64,000 bases of DNA, from the NCBI RefSeq assembly GCF_965638725.1, contig NW_027472011.1:124001-188000 (forward strand), given 5' to 3'. Below are positions 53,660 through 63,805 of this stretch, in pieces. A program made the translations under genes and the position numbers. A model generated the notes under the pieces. The model was not told the origin of the DNA. It saw only the letters and a program-made list of their open reading frames with translations, and made no database searches. Source of the DNA: Aptenodytes patagonicus (taxonomy: Eukaryota; Chordata; Aves; Sphenisciformes; Spheniscidae). Every line of letters starts with the position of its first letter. Position 1 is the stretch's first letter.

Positions 53660-55206
53660 GATGGCCCCAGATCTTGCTCGTGCTGCTCAATAAGGAGCCC
53701 TGCCCTTGCCAGCGCAGTGCCTTTGCTGGGCATGGGTGGAAGGGTGGATGTAGGCACCCGGCCCTGGCAGCAGCTCCATGCCCCCTCTGCTCCTCCCTGC
53801 AGCCCTTCCTGCTCCCCTGCCCGCGGCGCCAGTCCCCTCGCCCTGCAGTGCAGCACCGATGGCAGGGAACAGGTCCATCCCAGCCCTGCACGCTCCCAGC
53901 AGCAGCCCCTGCCCAAAACAGGCACCCTGCCCGAAGGCGAAAGGGAGGAGCTGGCCCCTCTGGGCAGGCCGTGCTGACCCCAGGGACAGGGTGGGGTGCT
54001 CTGCCACCAGCACAGTGGGGGGGTCCTGTGGAGGCCCCATGGCCAGGTTCAGCTCCCAGGGCTTTGTGTTGGATGGAGGCAGCATCCCGCTGTCACCTGC
54101 CCACCACCTCCCACCCATGTCCATCCAGGACCCTGGTCCTGGGACAGCCCGGGGACCCGGGACCATCCCCTCCACCTCTGCAGTGCCGGGGCAGCAGCCG
54201 GGGACGGGACCTGGTGCTGATGGGGTCCTGCCTGGGGATGGTCTGAGCGGGGCCGGCTCCAGAATCGGTTCGTCCAACCCCCCTGGGCTCTGCATGGCCC
54301 CATCCTGCTCCCCATGGGCAGCTGCAGTGGGCGATCCCCACAAAAGCGGCTGTTGCATGCGGCTGGTGGGGGTCCATGAGGGGAGAGTCAGGGGAGCGGC
54401 AGGGTCCTGCCCAGGGACCTGTTGGAGGGGCCAGGCAGCCCCCCAGGCGCAGGGGGGTAGCCCCCTGCCCAGCCTCTGCCCCTCACAGCCCTGGCGGTGC
54501 CGCAGGAGAGGGCACGAGGCCCTGAGTGCTCTGCTCTGTGCAGGCTCTGCTCTGGACCCCTGGGACCCCGTGACAGGAGGGTCCCAAAAAGGGAGCCCAA
54601 GGGACCAGTGGCAGGAGCAGGGGACATCCACGTGGCCTTGGTCATGTGCACCCTCTGGGCATGCACAGCCACTGGCCCCAGACAGATGCACACCCCATCC
54701 CAGACACGTGCACCCCTGGACATGCACATCTCAGGACATGCATAGACATGCACGTCCCGGCCATGCACAGCCAATGGACATGCACACTGGGTGCACAGGG
54801 ATGTGCACACACGGTCCAGGACATGCACAACTGTTGGGGACACACACTTGGTGGCCCAAACACTCCCACCCGTTGGACATCCACAGCTGGTGGACATGGA
54901 CGCGCTCACCCATGGGCCACCCACAACCCTGGGACATGGATGGACACCAGCGGACACGCACAGCCAGCGCACAGGGATGTGAGGGATGTGCACACCCCTC
55001 GTGCGATGCTTTGAGCTTTACTGACGGTGTTGCTGCTGGAGGAGCCGGGGCCACAGTGGTGCGGCAGTGCACAGGCGGTGGTGGCTGGGGGTCTCGAGAG
55101 CGCTGGCTTTGCAGATCCCCGGTGCTGGGGTCAGCTCAGCGGCGGCGGCTGCGTGTCCCATGCTGGCATCGGCGCCTCCCATACCAGTGATGTCGGCTCC
55201 ACAGTG
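53660..55206. other. Intergenic stretch with a GGACATGCACA minisatellite
   Basis: No gene is supported here. From about 54640 to 54985, degenerate copies of GGACATGCACA with variants such as GGACACACAC and CCACAGCC-GGTGGACATGG are scattered. A 63-codon minus frame at 55018-55209 next to an AGTAAA is unremarkable. Confidence 0.6.
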
Positions 55207-55365
55207 CATGGGGCCACCAGTCCCCGCATCCCCGGGGCTGGCGGGGAGCCCTCTCCTGTGATGGGCTCAGGCACCGGGGGCCGGGGCAGGGCTGGGGGGC
55301 GAGTGGGCAGGGGCTGGCAGCGCCTGGAAAGCTGGAGGCGATGGTGTGGGGTGACATGCGGGGGC

Positions 55366-55371
55366 TTTAAT
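55366..55371 (-). terminator. Candidate poly(A) signal ATTAAA, copy 1
   Basis: TTTAAT on the plus strand reads as ATTAAA, 128 bases beyond the stop of the arginine-rich frame. It is repeated at 60436-60441 in copy 2. Confidence 0.4.
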
Positions 55372-55498
55372 GACAGGCGTGTCCCTGGGAGCCTGGCGGA
55401 CCACGGTGGGGGTGGGTGACGACGGCGCCCATGGGTGTCCCCGGGGTGCAGCTGTGGCCAGGCTCACGGGACCCTCCTGCAGTAGTAGATGGTCCTGG

Positions 55499-55867
55499 CT
55501 ATGACACCTGGGGGAGAAGCGATGATGAGCGGCTGCGCCCGTCGCCGCACCCAGCCCCGGCTGTGGGGACCGAGAGCTGGGACCCCTCGGCCATGGGGCC
55601 AGCCGGCACCACCGCTACCGCCACCAACATAGGCACCGGCACCTCTGCCCAGTGCCACCTCCTCCTGCCAAGCCGCCTGCACTGCCAGCCGGCCCGGGGG
55701 CTCCTCTTGCGTCTCCTCTGCCGGGGCGGTGACAAGCGGACCCGCCGGCACATGGTGGTGGTGACGCGGGGCCGGTGGTGACGCTGGGCGGCCACCCTCC
55801 TCCTGCGGGCTGGGGCCGGCCCGTAGCCATGGCGCCTGTGTGCAGCCGGGCGGCACCGTGGGGACAT
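55499..55867 (-). CDS. Candidate two-exon arginine-rich (protamine-like) protein, copy 1
   Basis: I do not recognise this gene; the case is structural. On the minus strand an ATG with A at -3 opens a 77-residue reading: exon 1 55643-55867, a 135-bp GT-AG intron, exon 2 55499-55507 (two codons and stop). The product starts MSPRCRPAAHRRHGYGPAPA and is about one third arginine (25 of 77) with three cysteines, and clusters such as RRRR and RQRRRKR. An ATTAAA poly(A) signal follows at 55366-55371, and a TTTTTATA AT-rich element lies about 70 bases upstream (55936-55943). Small size, one intron, a tiny last exon and high Arg resemble sperm nuclear basic proteins. However, minus frames of GC-rich DNA are naturally Arg-rich, and an overlapping 130-codon frame is also open. 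The intron length is a multiple of three, so the retained-intron form (121 residues from the same Met) has the same ending. Confidence 0.33.
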   Translation of the reverse strand: MSPRCRPAAHRRHGYGPAPARRRRVAAQRHHRPRVTTTMCRRVRLSPPRQRRRKRSPRAGWQCRRLGRRRWHWAEVPVPMLVAVAVVPAGPMAEGSQLSVPTAGAGCGDGRSRSSSLLPQVS

Positions 55868-56078
55868 TGTGATGCCGCTGGTGATGCTGGCCCTGTAACG
55901 CGCCTCTGTCACAAAGGGCCTCGCCCCGGCACCCCTATAAAAACCCATCTCCATGTCCCAGCCCATCTCCATGTCCCAACCCATCTTCTCGTCCCCAGCC
56001 CATCTCCATGTCCCAGCCCATCTTCATGTCCCAGTCCACCTCCACGTCCCCAGCCCATCTCCATGCCTCCCGGGCACT

Positions 56079-58195
56079 AGAATCAGAGAATCGTAGAAGC
56101 ATTACGGTTGGAAAAGACCTCTAAGACCATCGAGTCCCACCATCGACCCAACACCACCATGCCCACTACACCATGGCCCTAAGCGCCTCATCTACACGTC
56201 TTTTAAATACCTCCAGGGGTGGGGACTCAACCACTTCCCTGGGCAGCCTCTTCCAATGTTTAACCACTCTTCCAGTAAAGACATTTTTCCTCACGTCCAT
56301 TCCAAACCTCCCCTGGCGCAACTTGAGGCCCTTTCCTCTCGTCCTACCGCTTGTTACTTGGGAGAAGAGACCGACCCCCACCTCGCTACAACCTCCTTGC
56401 AGGTGGTTGTAGAGAGCGATGAGGTCTCCCCTCAGCCTCCTTTTCTCCAGGCTGAACAACCCCAGTTCCCTCAGCCGCTCCTCAGAAGACTTCTTCTCCA
56501 GACCCCTCACCAGCCTCGTTGCCCTTCTCTGGACACGCTCCAGCACCTCGACGTCCTTCTTGGAGTGAGGGGCCCAAAACTGAACACAGCGTTCGAGGTG
56601 CGGCCTCACCAGGGCCGAGTACAGGGGCACGATCGCTTCCCTACTCCTGCTGGCCACACTGTTTCTGATACAGGCCAGGATGCCATTGGCCTTCTTGGCC
56701 GCCTGGGCACACTGCCGGCTCATGTTCAGCCGGCTGTCGACCAGCACCCCCAGGTCCTTTTCCGCCGGGCAGCTTTCCAGCCACTCTTCCCCAAGCCTGT
56801 AGCGCTGCATGGGGTTGTTGTGGCCGAAGTGCAGGCCCCGGCACTTGGCCTTGTTGAACCGCATACAATTGGCCTCGGCCCATCGATCCAGCCTGTCCAG
56901 GTCCCTCTGCAGAGCCTTCCTACCCTCGAGCAGATCAACGCTCCCGCCCAACCTGGTGTCATCAGCAAACTGACTGAGGGTGCACTCAATCCCCTCATCC
57001 AGATCATCGATAAAGATATTAAACAAGACCGGCCCCAAAACTGAGCCCTGGGGAACACCGCTCGTGACTGGCCGCCAACTGGATTGAACTCCATTCACCA
57101 CAACTCTCTGGGCCCGGCCGTCCAGCCAGTTTTTGACCCAGCGCAGAGTACACCTGTCTAAGCCGTGAGCCGCCAGCTTCTCTAGGAGAATGCTGTGGGA
57201 GACGGTGTCAAAGGCCTTACTGAAGTCCAGGTAGAGCACATCCACAGCCTTTCCCTCATCCACTAGGCGGGTCACCTGGTCATAGAAGGAGATCAGGTTG
57301 GTCAAGCAGGACCTGCCTCTCATGAATCCGTGCTGGCTAGGCCGGATCCCCTGGTTGTCCCGCTCATGCCTTGTGAGCGCCCCCAAGATGAACCGCTCCA
57401 TCATCTTCCCCGGCACCGAGGTCAGGCTGACAGGCCTGTAGTTCCCCGGATCCTCCTTCCGGCCCTTCTTGTAGATGGGCGTCACATTGGCAAGCCTCCA
57501 GTCGCCCGGGACCTCCCCCGTTAACCAGGACTGCTGATGAATGATGGAGAGCGGCTTGGCAAGCTCCTCCGCCAGCTCCCTCAGCACTCTCGGGTGGATC
57601 CCATCCGGCCCCATAGACTTGTGAGCGTCCAGGTGGTGTAGCAGGTCATTGACTGCTTCCTCTTGGATTACGGGGGGTTCATCCTGCTCGCTGTCCCTGT
57701 CTTCCAGCTCGGGGGGCCGAGTACCCTGAGGATAACTGGTCTGCCTGTTAAAGACTGAGGCAAAGAAGGCATTGAGGACCTCAGCCTTCTCCTCATCCTC
57801 GGTGACAATGTTCCCCCCCGCATCCAGTAAGGGATGGAGATTCTCCTTGGCTCTCTTCTTGTCATTAATATATTTGTAAAAGCTTTTTTTGTTGTCTTTA
57901 ACGACAGCGGCCAGATTGCGTTCTAGCTGGGCTTTTGCCTTTCTCATTTCTTCTCTGCACGACCTAACGAGATCCCTGTACTCTTCTTGAGTCGCCTGCC
58001 CCTTCTTCCACAAGCGGTAAACTCTCCTTTTTTTCCTGAGTCCCAGCAAGACCTCCCCGTTCAGCCAGGCCGGTTGTCTTCCCCGCCCGTTCTTCTTACC
58101 GCGTACAGGGACAGCCTGCTCCTGCGCCTTTAAGGCTTCCTTCTTGAAGAGCGTCCAGCCTTCCTGGACCCCTTTGCCCTTCAGGACCGTCTCCC
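56079..58195 (-). mobile_element. CR1 LINE, 5'-truncated, with open reverse transcriptase frame, unit 1
   Basis: A minus-strand CR1 of about 2.1 kb. The frame 56166-58049 is open for 627 codons from an internal Met and stays open upstream to the truncation near 58190 (starting around WETVLKGKG of ORF2). The endonuclease domain is missing. The reverse transcriptase shows [71 protein letters not shown] and the catalytic FADD box. The 3' end carries a degenerate ATTCTCTGATTCT version of the CR1 terminal repeat. It abuts retroviral sequence at its 5' end. Confidence 0.97.
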
Positions 58196-58735
58196 AAAAT
58201 TAAATTGCTTATTAACCTCGGACAAAACCGAAACAATATTCCCGAGAAGTACCAAGAGCACTATCTTAACTACCCAAGGATGTTCAAGATACTGAAAAGT
58301 GACTGTGATGGAGGAGGAAACACCATAGAAGAAGGTAGCGGCGCTGCCATGCTGTACCTCCTCCATAAAAAACCTCTCAGAGGAAGAACTGTAATTGCTA
58401 ATTGTCCCCACGCAGTGGTACCCGAAGGACAGGAATGGCTTCAGTACAAAGCTCAAATACCAGGTTAAGCTCAAGGCCGGTGCTTTAATAACAAACCTCC
58501 CGGGCAAAACATCACTAATCACCGCAGGCCACAGCAAACTGCAAAACCCAACACTAATCTTTAACGTGTACAGCCAAGAAAAGGGCATGGCGCAGATCAC
58601 ACAAACCAATATCGAGAACAGATGAATCAATGTTGTGACCCGCAACTGCTAACGGGTATAAATTCCTTAATGCGCTCTGGTTAATCTGTCGTTATCTCAA
58701 ACCCTTCGGGCCCCACGTTGGGCGCCAAAAAGGAC
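58196..58735 (-). mobile_element. Endogenous retrovirus internal fragment with primer-binding site, unit 1
   Basis: On the minus strand, directly inside the LTR, lies an 18-nt match to the tRNA-Lys1,2 type primer-binding site (TGGCGCCCAACGTGGGGC, 58710-58727). About 510 bases of internal leader-side sequence follow, down to the CR1 junction. The PBS type suggests a class II (betaretrovirus-like, ERVK-type) bird element. It is a fragment; the rest of the provirus is not present here. Confidence 0.8.
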
Positions 58736-59287
58736 TGTCGCGGTTCAACCTCAGCCGGCAACTGAGCCCCACGCAGCTGCTCGCTGGGTGGGATGGGGGA
58801 GAGAATGGGAGGAGTAAAAGAGAGAAAACTCGTGGGTTGAGATAAGAACAGTTTAAGAGTTGAAATAAAATAAAAGAGTAACAATAACAACAACAATGAT
58901 AAGAAAAGAATATACAAAGCAAGCGATGCACGATGCAGTTGCTCACCACCCGCCGACCGATGCCCAGCCAGTCCCTGAGCAGCGGCCCCCCCGGCCAGCT
59001 TCCCCCAGTTTAGGTACTGAGCATGATGTCCCATGGTATGGAATGTCCCTCTGGCCGGTTTGGGTCAGCTATCCTGGCCGTGCCCCCTCCCAGCTTCTTG
59101 CACACCTCCAGCCTGCTCAGTCGGCAGAGCACGGGAAGCTGAAAAGCCCTTGCCTAGTGTAAGCACTGCTCCGCAAGAACTACAACATCGCTGTGTTGTC
59201 AACATTGTTCTGGTCCTAAATCCAAAACACAGCTCTGTACCAGCTACTGGGAAGAAAATTAAAAATATACCAGCCAAAACCGGGACA
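58736..59287 (-). mobile_element. Endogenous retrovirus LTR, unit 1
   Basis: A 552-bp LTR on the minus strand, TG...CA bounded: it begins TGTCCCGGTTTTGGCTGG (reading minus) and ends GGTTGAACCGCGACA. It belongs to the abundant bird LTR group starting TGTCC(C/T)GGTTT. With the adjacent primer-binding site it is the 5' LTR of a broken element. It is old enough to have lost most of its internal region, but is nearly identical between the two duplicated units because the duplication is younger. Confidence 0.85.
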
Positions 59288-59900
59288 GATGCGCCCGAAG
59301 GAGGCTGTGACCCCGTGGGAAGCCCGCGCTGGAGCAGGCTCCTGGCAGGACTTGTGGCCCTGTGGAGAGGAGCCCGCACTGGAGCAGGTTTGCTGGCGGG
59401 ACTTGTGACCCCGTGGGGGACCCACGCTGGAGCAGTCAGTTCCGGAAGGACTGTGCCCCGTGGTGAGGACCCACGCTGGAGCAGACGCCCGTGGGAGGGA
59501 CCCCACGCTGGAGCAGGGCAAGAGCGTGAGGAGGACGGAGCGGCAGAGACAATGTGCGATGAACTGGCCGCAAGCCCCATTCCCCGTCCCCCTGCGCCGC
59601 TCGGGCGGAGGAGGTGGAGAATTTGGGAGGGAAGTTGAGCCTGGGGAGAAGGGAGGGGTGGGGGGAAGGGGTTTATAGATTTGTTCTTATCTCTCATTAT
59701 CCTACTTCCTTGTTAATTGGCAATAAATTTATTTAATTTCCCCGACTCGAGCCTGTTTTGCCCGTGATGGTACTTGCGGAGTGATCTCCCTGCCCTGACC
59801 TCCACCCACGAGCCTTTTGTCGTGTTTTCTCCCCCTTGAGGAGGGCAGTGACGGAGCGGCTGGGTGGGCACCAGCGCCCAGCCAAGCTCAACCCACCCCA
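59288..59900 (+). mobile_element. Second LTR-like segment, opposite orientation
   Basis: Plus-strand sequence with tandem CACGCTGGAGCAG modules, a TATA-like TTTATAGAT near 59671, AATAAA at 59722-59727, and a 3' part (CACCCACGAGCC, then CGGCTGGGTGGG to CAACCCACCCCA) that resembles the 3' part of the minus-strand LTR at 58736. It reads as a related bird LTR placed head to head with the first. Its 5' border is uncertain; it is a broken relic. Confidence 0.6.
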
Positions 59901-60276
59901 GTGTCACCGCCGGCTGCACCGGAGCCATCGGCATCATCCTCCGGTCACGGCGGTGCACATCGTCCCCCACCACCGGCTCCCCGCTGCCCTCCACGCCCTC
60001 CCTGCCCCCTGCCCGGTGGGGGCAGCAGACCCCGGTTGGGAGCGTGGCTGGGAGCGGCCCCTGCCCGGCACAGAGCCCTGTGTGTGCCTGGGCTGCGTGT
60101 CCGGGGCTCCTTTCCGGGCTCCACCCTGGGGGTCCATCGCAGGGGTCCATCGCGGGGACCCCTGTGGGGACAGCCCATCCCCAGGTGCGCGGGACGTGGG
60201 CAGGGGCATGGGCAGGGCTCGGCTCAGCCCCCCGTCCCCGAGCCCCCAGCCCCAGCGCTGACGGCCCTTGTGCAGC
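59901..60276. other. Spacer between LTR and duplication unit 2, no gene seen
   Basis: This is GC-rich single-copy sequence present only at the end of unit 1. No supported feature was found. Confidence 0.5.
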
Positions 60277-60568
60277 CCATGGGGCCACTGGTCCCGCATC
60301 CCCGGGGCTGGTGGGGAGCCCTCTCCTGTGACGGGCTCAGGCACCGGGGGCCAGGGCAGGGCTGGGGGGCGAGTGGGCAGGGGCTGGCAGCGCCTGGAAA
60401 GCTGGAGGCGATGGTGTGGGGTGACATGCGGGGGCTTTAATGACAGGCGTGTCCCTGGGAGCCTGGCGGACCACGGTGGGGGTGGGTGACGACGGCGCCC
60501 ATGGGTGTCCCCGGGGTGCAGCTGTGGCCAGGCTCACGGGACCCTCCTGCAGTAGTAGATGGTCCTGG

Positions 60569-60937
60569 CTATGACACCTGGGGGAGAAGCGATGATGAGC
60601 GGCTGCGCCCGTCGCCGCACCCAGCCCCGGCTGTGGGGACCGAGAGCTGGGACCCCTCGGCCATGGGGCCAGCCGGCACCACCGCTACCGCCACCAACAT
60701 AGGCACCGGCACCTCTGCCCAGTGCCACCTCCTCCTGCCAAGCCGCCTGCACTGCCAGCCGGCCCGGGGGCTCCTCTTGCGTCTCCTCTGCCGGGGCGGT
60801 GACAAGCGGACCCGCCGGCACATGGTGGTGGTGACGCGGGGCCGGTGGTGACGCTGGGCGGCCACCCTCCTCCTGCGGGCTGGGGCCGGCCCGTAGCCAT
60901 GGCGCCTGTGTGCAGCCGGGCGGCACCGTGGGGACAT
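60569..60937 (-). CDS. Candidate two-exon arginine-rich (protamine-like) protein, copy 2
   Basis: This is the exact counterpart of 55499-55867 at +5070: exon 1 60713-60937, intron 60578-60712, exon 2 60569-60577, ATTAAA at 60436-60441. The predicted 77-residue protein is identical to copy 1, as are the other frames through this stretch, so the copies give no test of coding constraint. See copy 1 for the composition and the doubts. Confidence 0.33.
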   Translation of the reverse strand: MSPRCRPAAHRRHGYGPAPARRRRVAAQRHHRPRVTTTMCRRVRLSPPRQRRRKRSPRAGWQCRRLGRRRWHWAEVPVPMLVAVAVVPAGPMAEGSQLSVPTAGAGCGDGRSRSSSLLPQVS

Positions 60938-61148
60938 TGTGATGCCGCTGGTGATGCTGGCCCTGTAACGCGCCTCTGTCACAAAGGGCCTCGCCCCGGC
61001 ACCCCTATAAAAACCCATCTCCATGTCCCAGCCCATCTCCATGTCCCAACCCATCTTCTCGTCCCCAGCCCATCTCCATGTCCCAGCCCATCTTCATGTC
61101 CCAGTCCACCTCCACGTCCCCAGCCCATCTCCATGCCTCCCGGGCACT

Positions 61149-63265
61149 AGAATCAGAGAATCGTAGAAGCATTACGGTTGGAAAAGACCTCTAAGACCAT
61201 CGAGTCCCACCATCGACCCAACACCACCATGCCCACTACACCATGGCCCTAAGCGCCTCATCTACACGTCTTTTAAATACCTCCAGGGGTGGGGACTCAA
61301 CCACTTCCCTGGGCAGCCTCTTCCAATGTTTAACCACTCTTCCAGTAAAGACATTTTTCCTCACGTCCATTCCAAACCTCCCCTGGCGCAACTTGAGGCC
61401 CTTTCCTCTCGTCCTACCGCTTGTTACTTGGGAGAAGAGACCGACCCCCACCTCGCTACAACCTCCTTGCAGGTGGTTGTAGAGAGCGATGAGGTCTCCC
61501 CTCAGCCTCCTTTTCTCCAGGCTAAACAACCCCAGTTCCCTCAGCCGCTCCTCAGAAGACTTCTTCTCCAGACCCCTCACCAGCCTCGTTGCCCTTCTCT
61601 GGACACGCTCCAGCACCTCGACGTCCTTCTTGGAGTGAGGGGCCCAAAACTGAACACAGCGTTCGAGGTGCGGCCTCACCAGGGCCGAGTACAGGGGCAC
61701 GATCGCTTCCCTACTCCTGCTGGCCACACTGTTTCTGATACAGGCCAGGATGCCATTGGCCTTCTTGGCCGCCTGGGCACACTGCCGGCTCATGTTCAGC
61801 CGGCTGTCGACCAGCACCCCCAGGTCCTTTTCCGCCGGGCAGCTTTCCAGCCACTCTTCCCCAAGCCTGTAGCGCTGCATGGGGTTGTTGTGGCCGAAGT
61901 GCAGGCCCCGGCACTTGGCCTTGTTGAACCGCATACAATTGGCCTCGGCCCATCGATCCAGCCTGTCCAGGTCCCTCTGCAGAGCCTTCCTACCCTCGAG
62001 CAGATCAACGCTCCCGCCCAACCTGGTGTCATCAGCAAACTGACTGAGGGTGCACTCAATCCCCTCATCCAGATCATCGATAAAGATATTAAACAAGACC
62101 GGCCCCAAAACTGAGCCCTGGGGAACACCGCTCGTGACTGGCCGCCAACTGGATTGAACTCCATTCACCACAACTCTCTGGGCCCGGCCGTCCAGCCAGT
62201 TTTTGACCCAGCGCAGAGTACACCTGTCTAAGCCGTGAGCCGCCAGCTTCTCTAGGAGAATGCTGTGGGAGACGGTGTCAAAGGCCTTACTGAAGTCCAG
62301 GTAGAGCACATCCACAGCCTTTCCCTCATCCACTAGGCGGGTCACCTGGTCATAGAAGGAGATCAGGTTGGTCAAGCAGGACCTGCCTCTCATGAATCCG
62401 TGCTGGCTAGGCCGGATCCCCTGGTTGTCCCGCTCATGCCTTGTGAGCGCCCCCAAGATGAACCGCTCCATCATCTTCCCCGGCACCGAGGTCAGGCTGA
62501 CAGGCCTGTAGTTCCCCGGATCCTCCTTCCGGCCCTTCTTGTAGATGGGCGTCACATTGGCAAGCCTCCAGTCGCCCGGGACCTCCCCCGTTAACCAGGA
62601 CTGCTGATGAATGATGGAGAGCGGCTTGGCAAGCTCCTCCGCCAGCTCCCTCAGCACTCTCGGGTGGATCCCATCCGGCCCCATAGACTTGTGAGCGTCC
62701 AGGTGGTGTAGCAGGTCATTGACTGCTTCCTCTTGGATTACGGGGGGTTCATCCTGCTCGCTGTCCCTGTCTTCCAGCTCGGGGGGCCGAGTACCCTGAG
62801 GATAACTGGTCTGCCTGTTAAAGACTGAGGCAAAGAAGGCATTGAGGACCTCAGCCTTCTCCTCATCCTCGGTGACAATGTTCCCCCCCGCATCCAGTAA
62901 GGGATGGAGATTCTCCTTGGCTCTCTTCTTGTCATTAATATATTTGTAAAAGCTTTTTTTGTTGTCTTTAACGACAGCGGCCAGATTGCGTTCTAGCTGG
63001 GCTTTTGCCTTTCTCATTTCTTCTCTGCACGACCTAACGAGATCCCTGTACTCTTCTTGAGTCGCCTGCCCCTTCTTCCACAAGCGGTAAACTCTCCTTT
63101 TTTTCCTGAGTCCCAGCAAGACCTCCCCGTTCAGCCAGGCCGGTTGTCTTCCCCGCCCGTTCTTCTTACCGCGTACAGGGACAGCCTGCTCCTGCGCCTT
63201 TAAGGCTTCCTTCTTGAAGAGCGTCCAGCCTTCCTGGACCCCTTTGCCCTTCAGGACCGTCTCCC
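61149..63265 (-). mobile_element. CR1 LINE, 5'-truncated, with open reverse transcriptase frame, unit 2
   Basis: Duplicate of the CR1 at 56079-58195 with an identical 627-codon frame at 61236-63119. It arose by segmental duplication, not by a separate retrotransposition, because the flanks are also shared. Confidence 0.97.
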
Positions 63266-63805
63266 AAAATTAAATTGCTTATTAACCTCGGACAAAACCG
63301 AAACAATATTCCCGAGAAGTACCAAGAGCACTATCTTAACTACCCAAGGATGTTCAAGATACTGAAAAGTGACTGTGATGGAGGAGGAAACACCATAGAA
63401 GAAGGTAGCGGCGCTGCCATGCTGTACCTCCTCCATAAAAAACCTCTCAGAGGAAGAACTGTAATTGCTAATTGTCCCCACGCAGTGGTACCCGAAGGAC
63501 AGGAATGGCTTCAGTACAAAGCTCAAATACCAGGTTAAGCTCAAGGCCGGTGCTTTAATAACAAACCTCCCGGGCAAAACATCACTAATCACCGCAGGCC
63601 ACAGCAAACTGCAAAACCCAACACTAATCTTTAACGTGTACAGCCAAGAAAAGGGCATGGCGCAGATCACACAAACCAATATCGAGAACAGATGAATCAA
63701 TGTTGTGACCCGCAACTGCTAACGGGTATAAATTCCTTAATGCGCTCTGGTTAATCTGTCGTTATCTCAAACCCTTCGGGCCCCACGTTGGGCGCCAAAA
63801 AGGAC
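63266..63805 (-). mobile_element. Endogenous retrovirus internal fragment with primer-binding site, unit 2
   Basis: Duplicate of 58196-58735, with the Lys1,2-type primer-binding site at 63780-63797. A fragment, as in unit 1. Confidence 0.8.

Larger units (their letters stand above)
55207..60276. repeat. Tandem duplication unit 1 (5070 bp)
   Basis: From about 55207 to 58930 the sequence reappears at +5070 with only a handful of base differences (for example G/A at 56452 versus 61522 and G/T near 58902 versus 63972). The unit holds the arginine-rich candidate gene, a CR1 copy and retroviral LTR material. The identity is above 99 percent by eye, so the duplication is very recent, or is an assembly artefact. 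Confidence 0.95.

Noticed and set aside
55018-55209. 63-codon minus frame next to an AGTAAA
   Set aside because: Not duplicated with the unit, no motif, no splice support.
55464-55856. 130-codon minus frame overlapping the arginine-rich candidate
   Set aside because: Kept only as a competing reading; low-complexity composition, no intron needed but no motif, and the spliced frame has better start and end signals. Cannot be excluded.
55936-55943. TATAAAAA as a plus-strand promoter
   Set aside because: Downstream plus-strand sequence is a CCATGTCCCAGC minisatellite with no credible gene. For the minus-strand candidate it is in reverse orientation, so it is weak evidence either way.
58181-58645. 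154-codon hydrophobic minus frame beside the LTR
   Set aside because: It lies in a broken retroviral fragment and resembles no host protein; not called as a gene.
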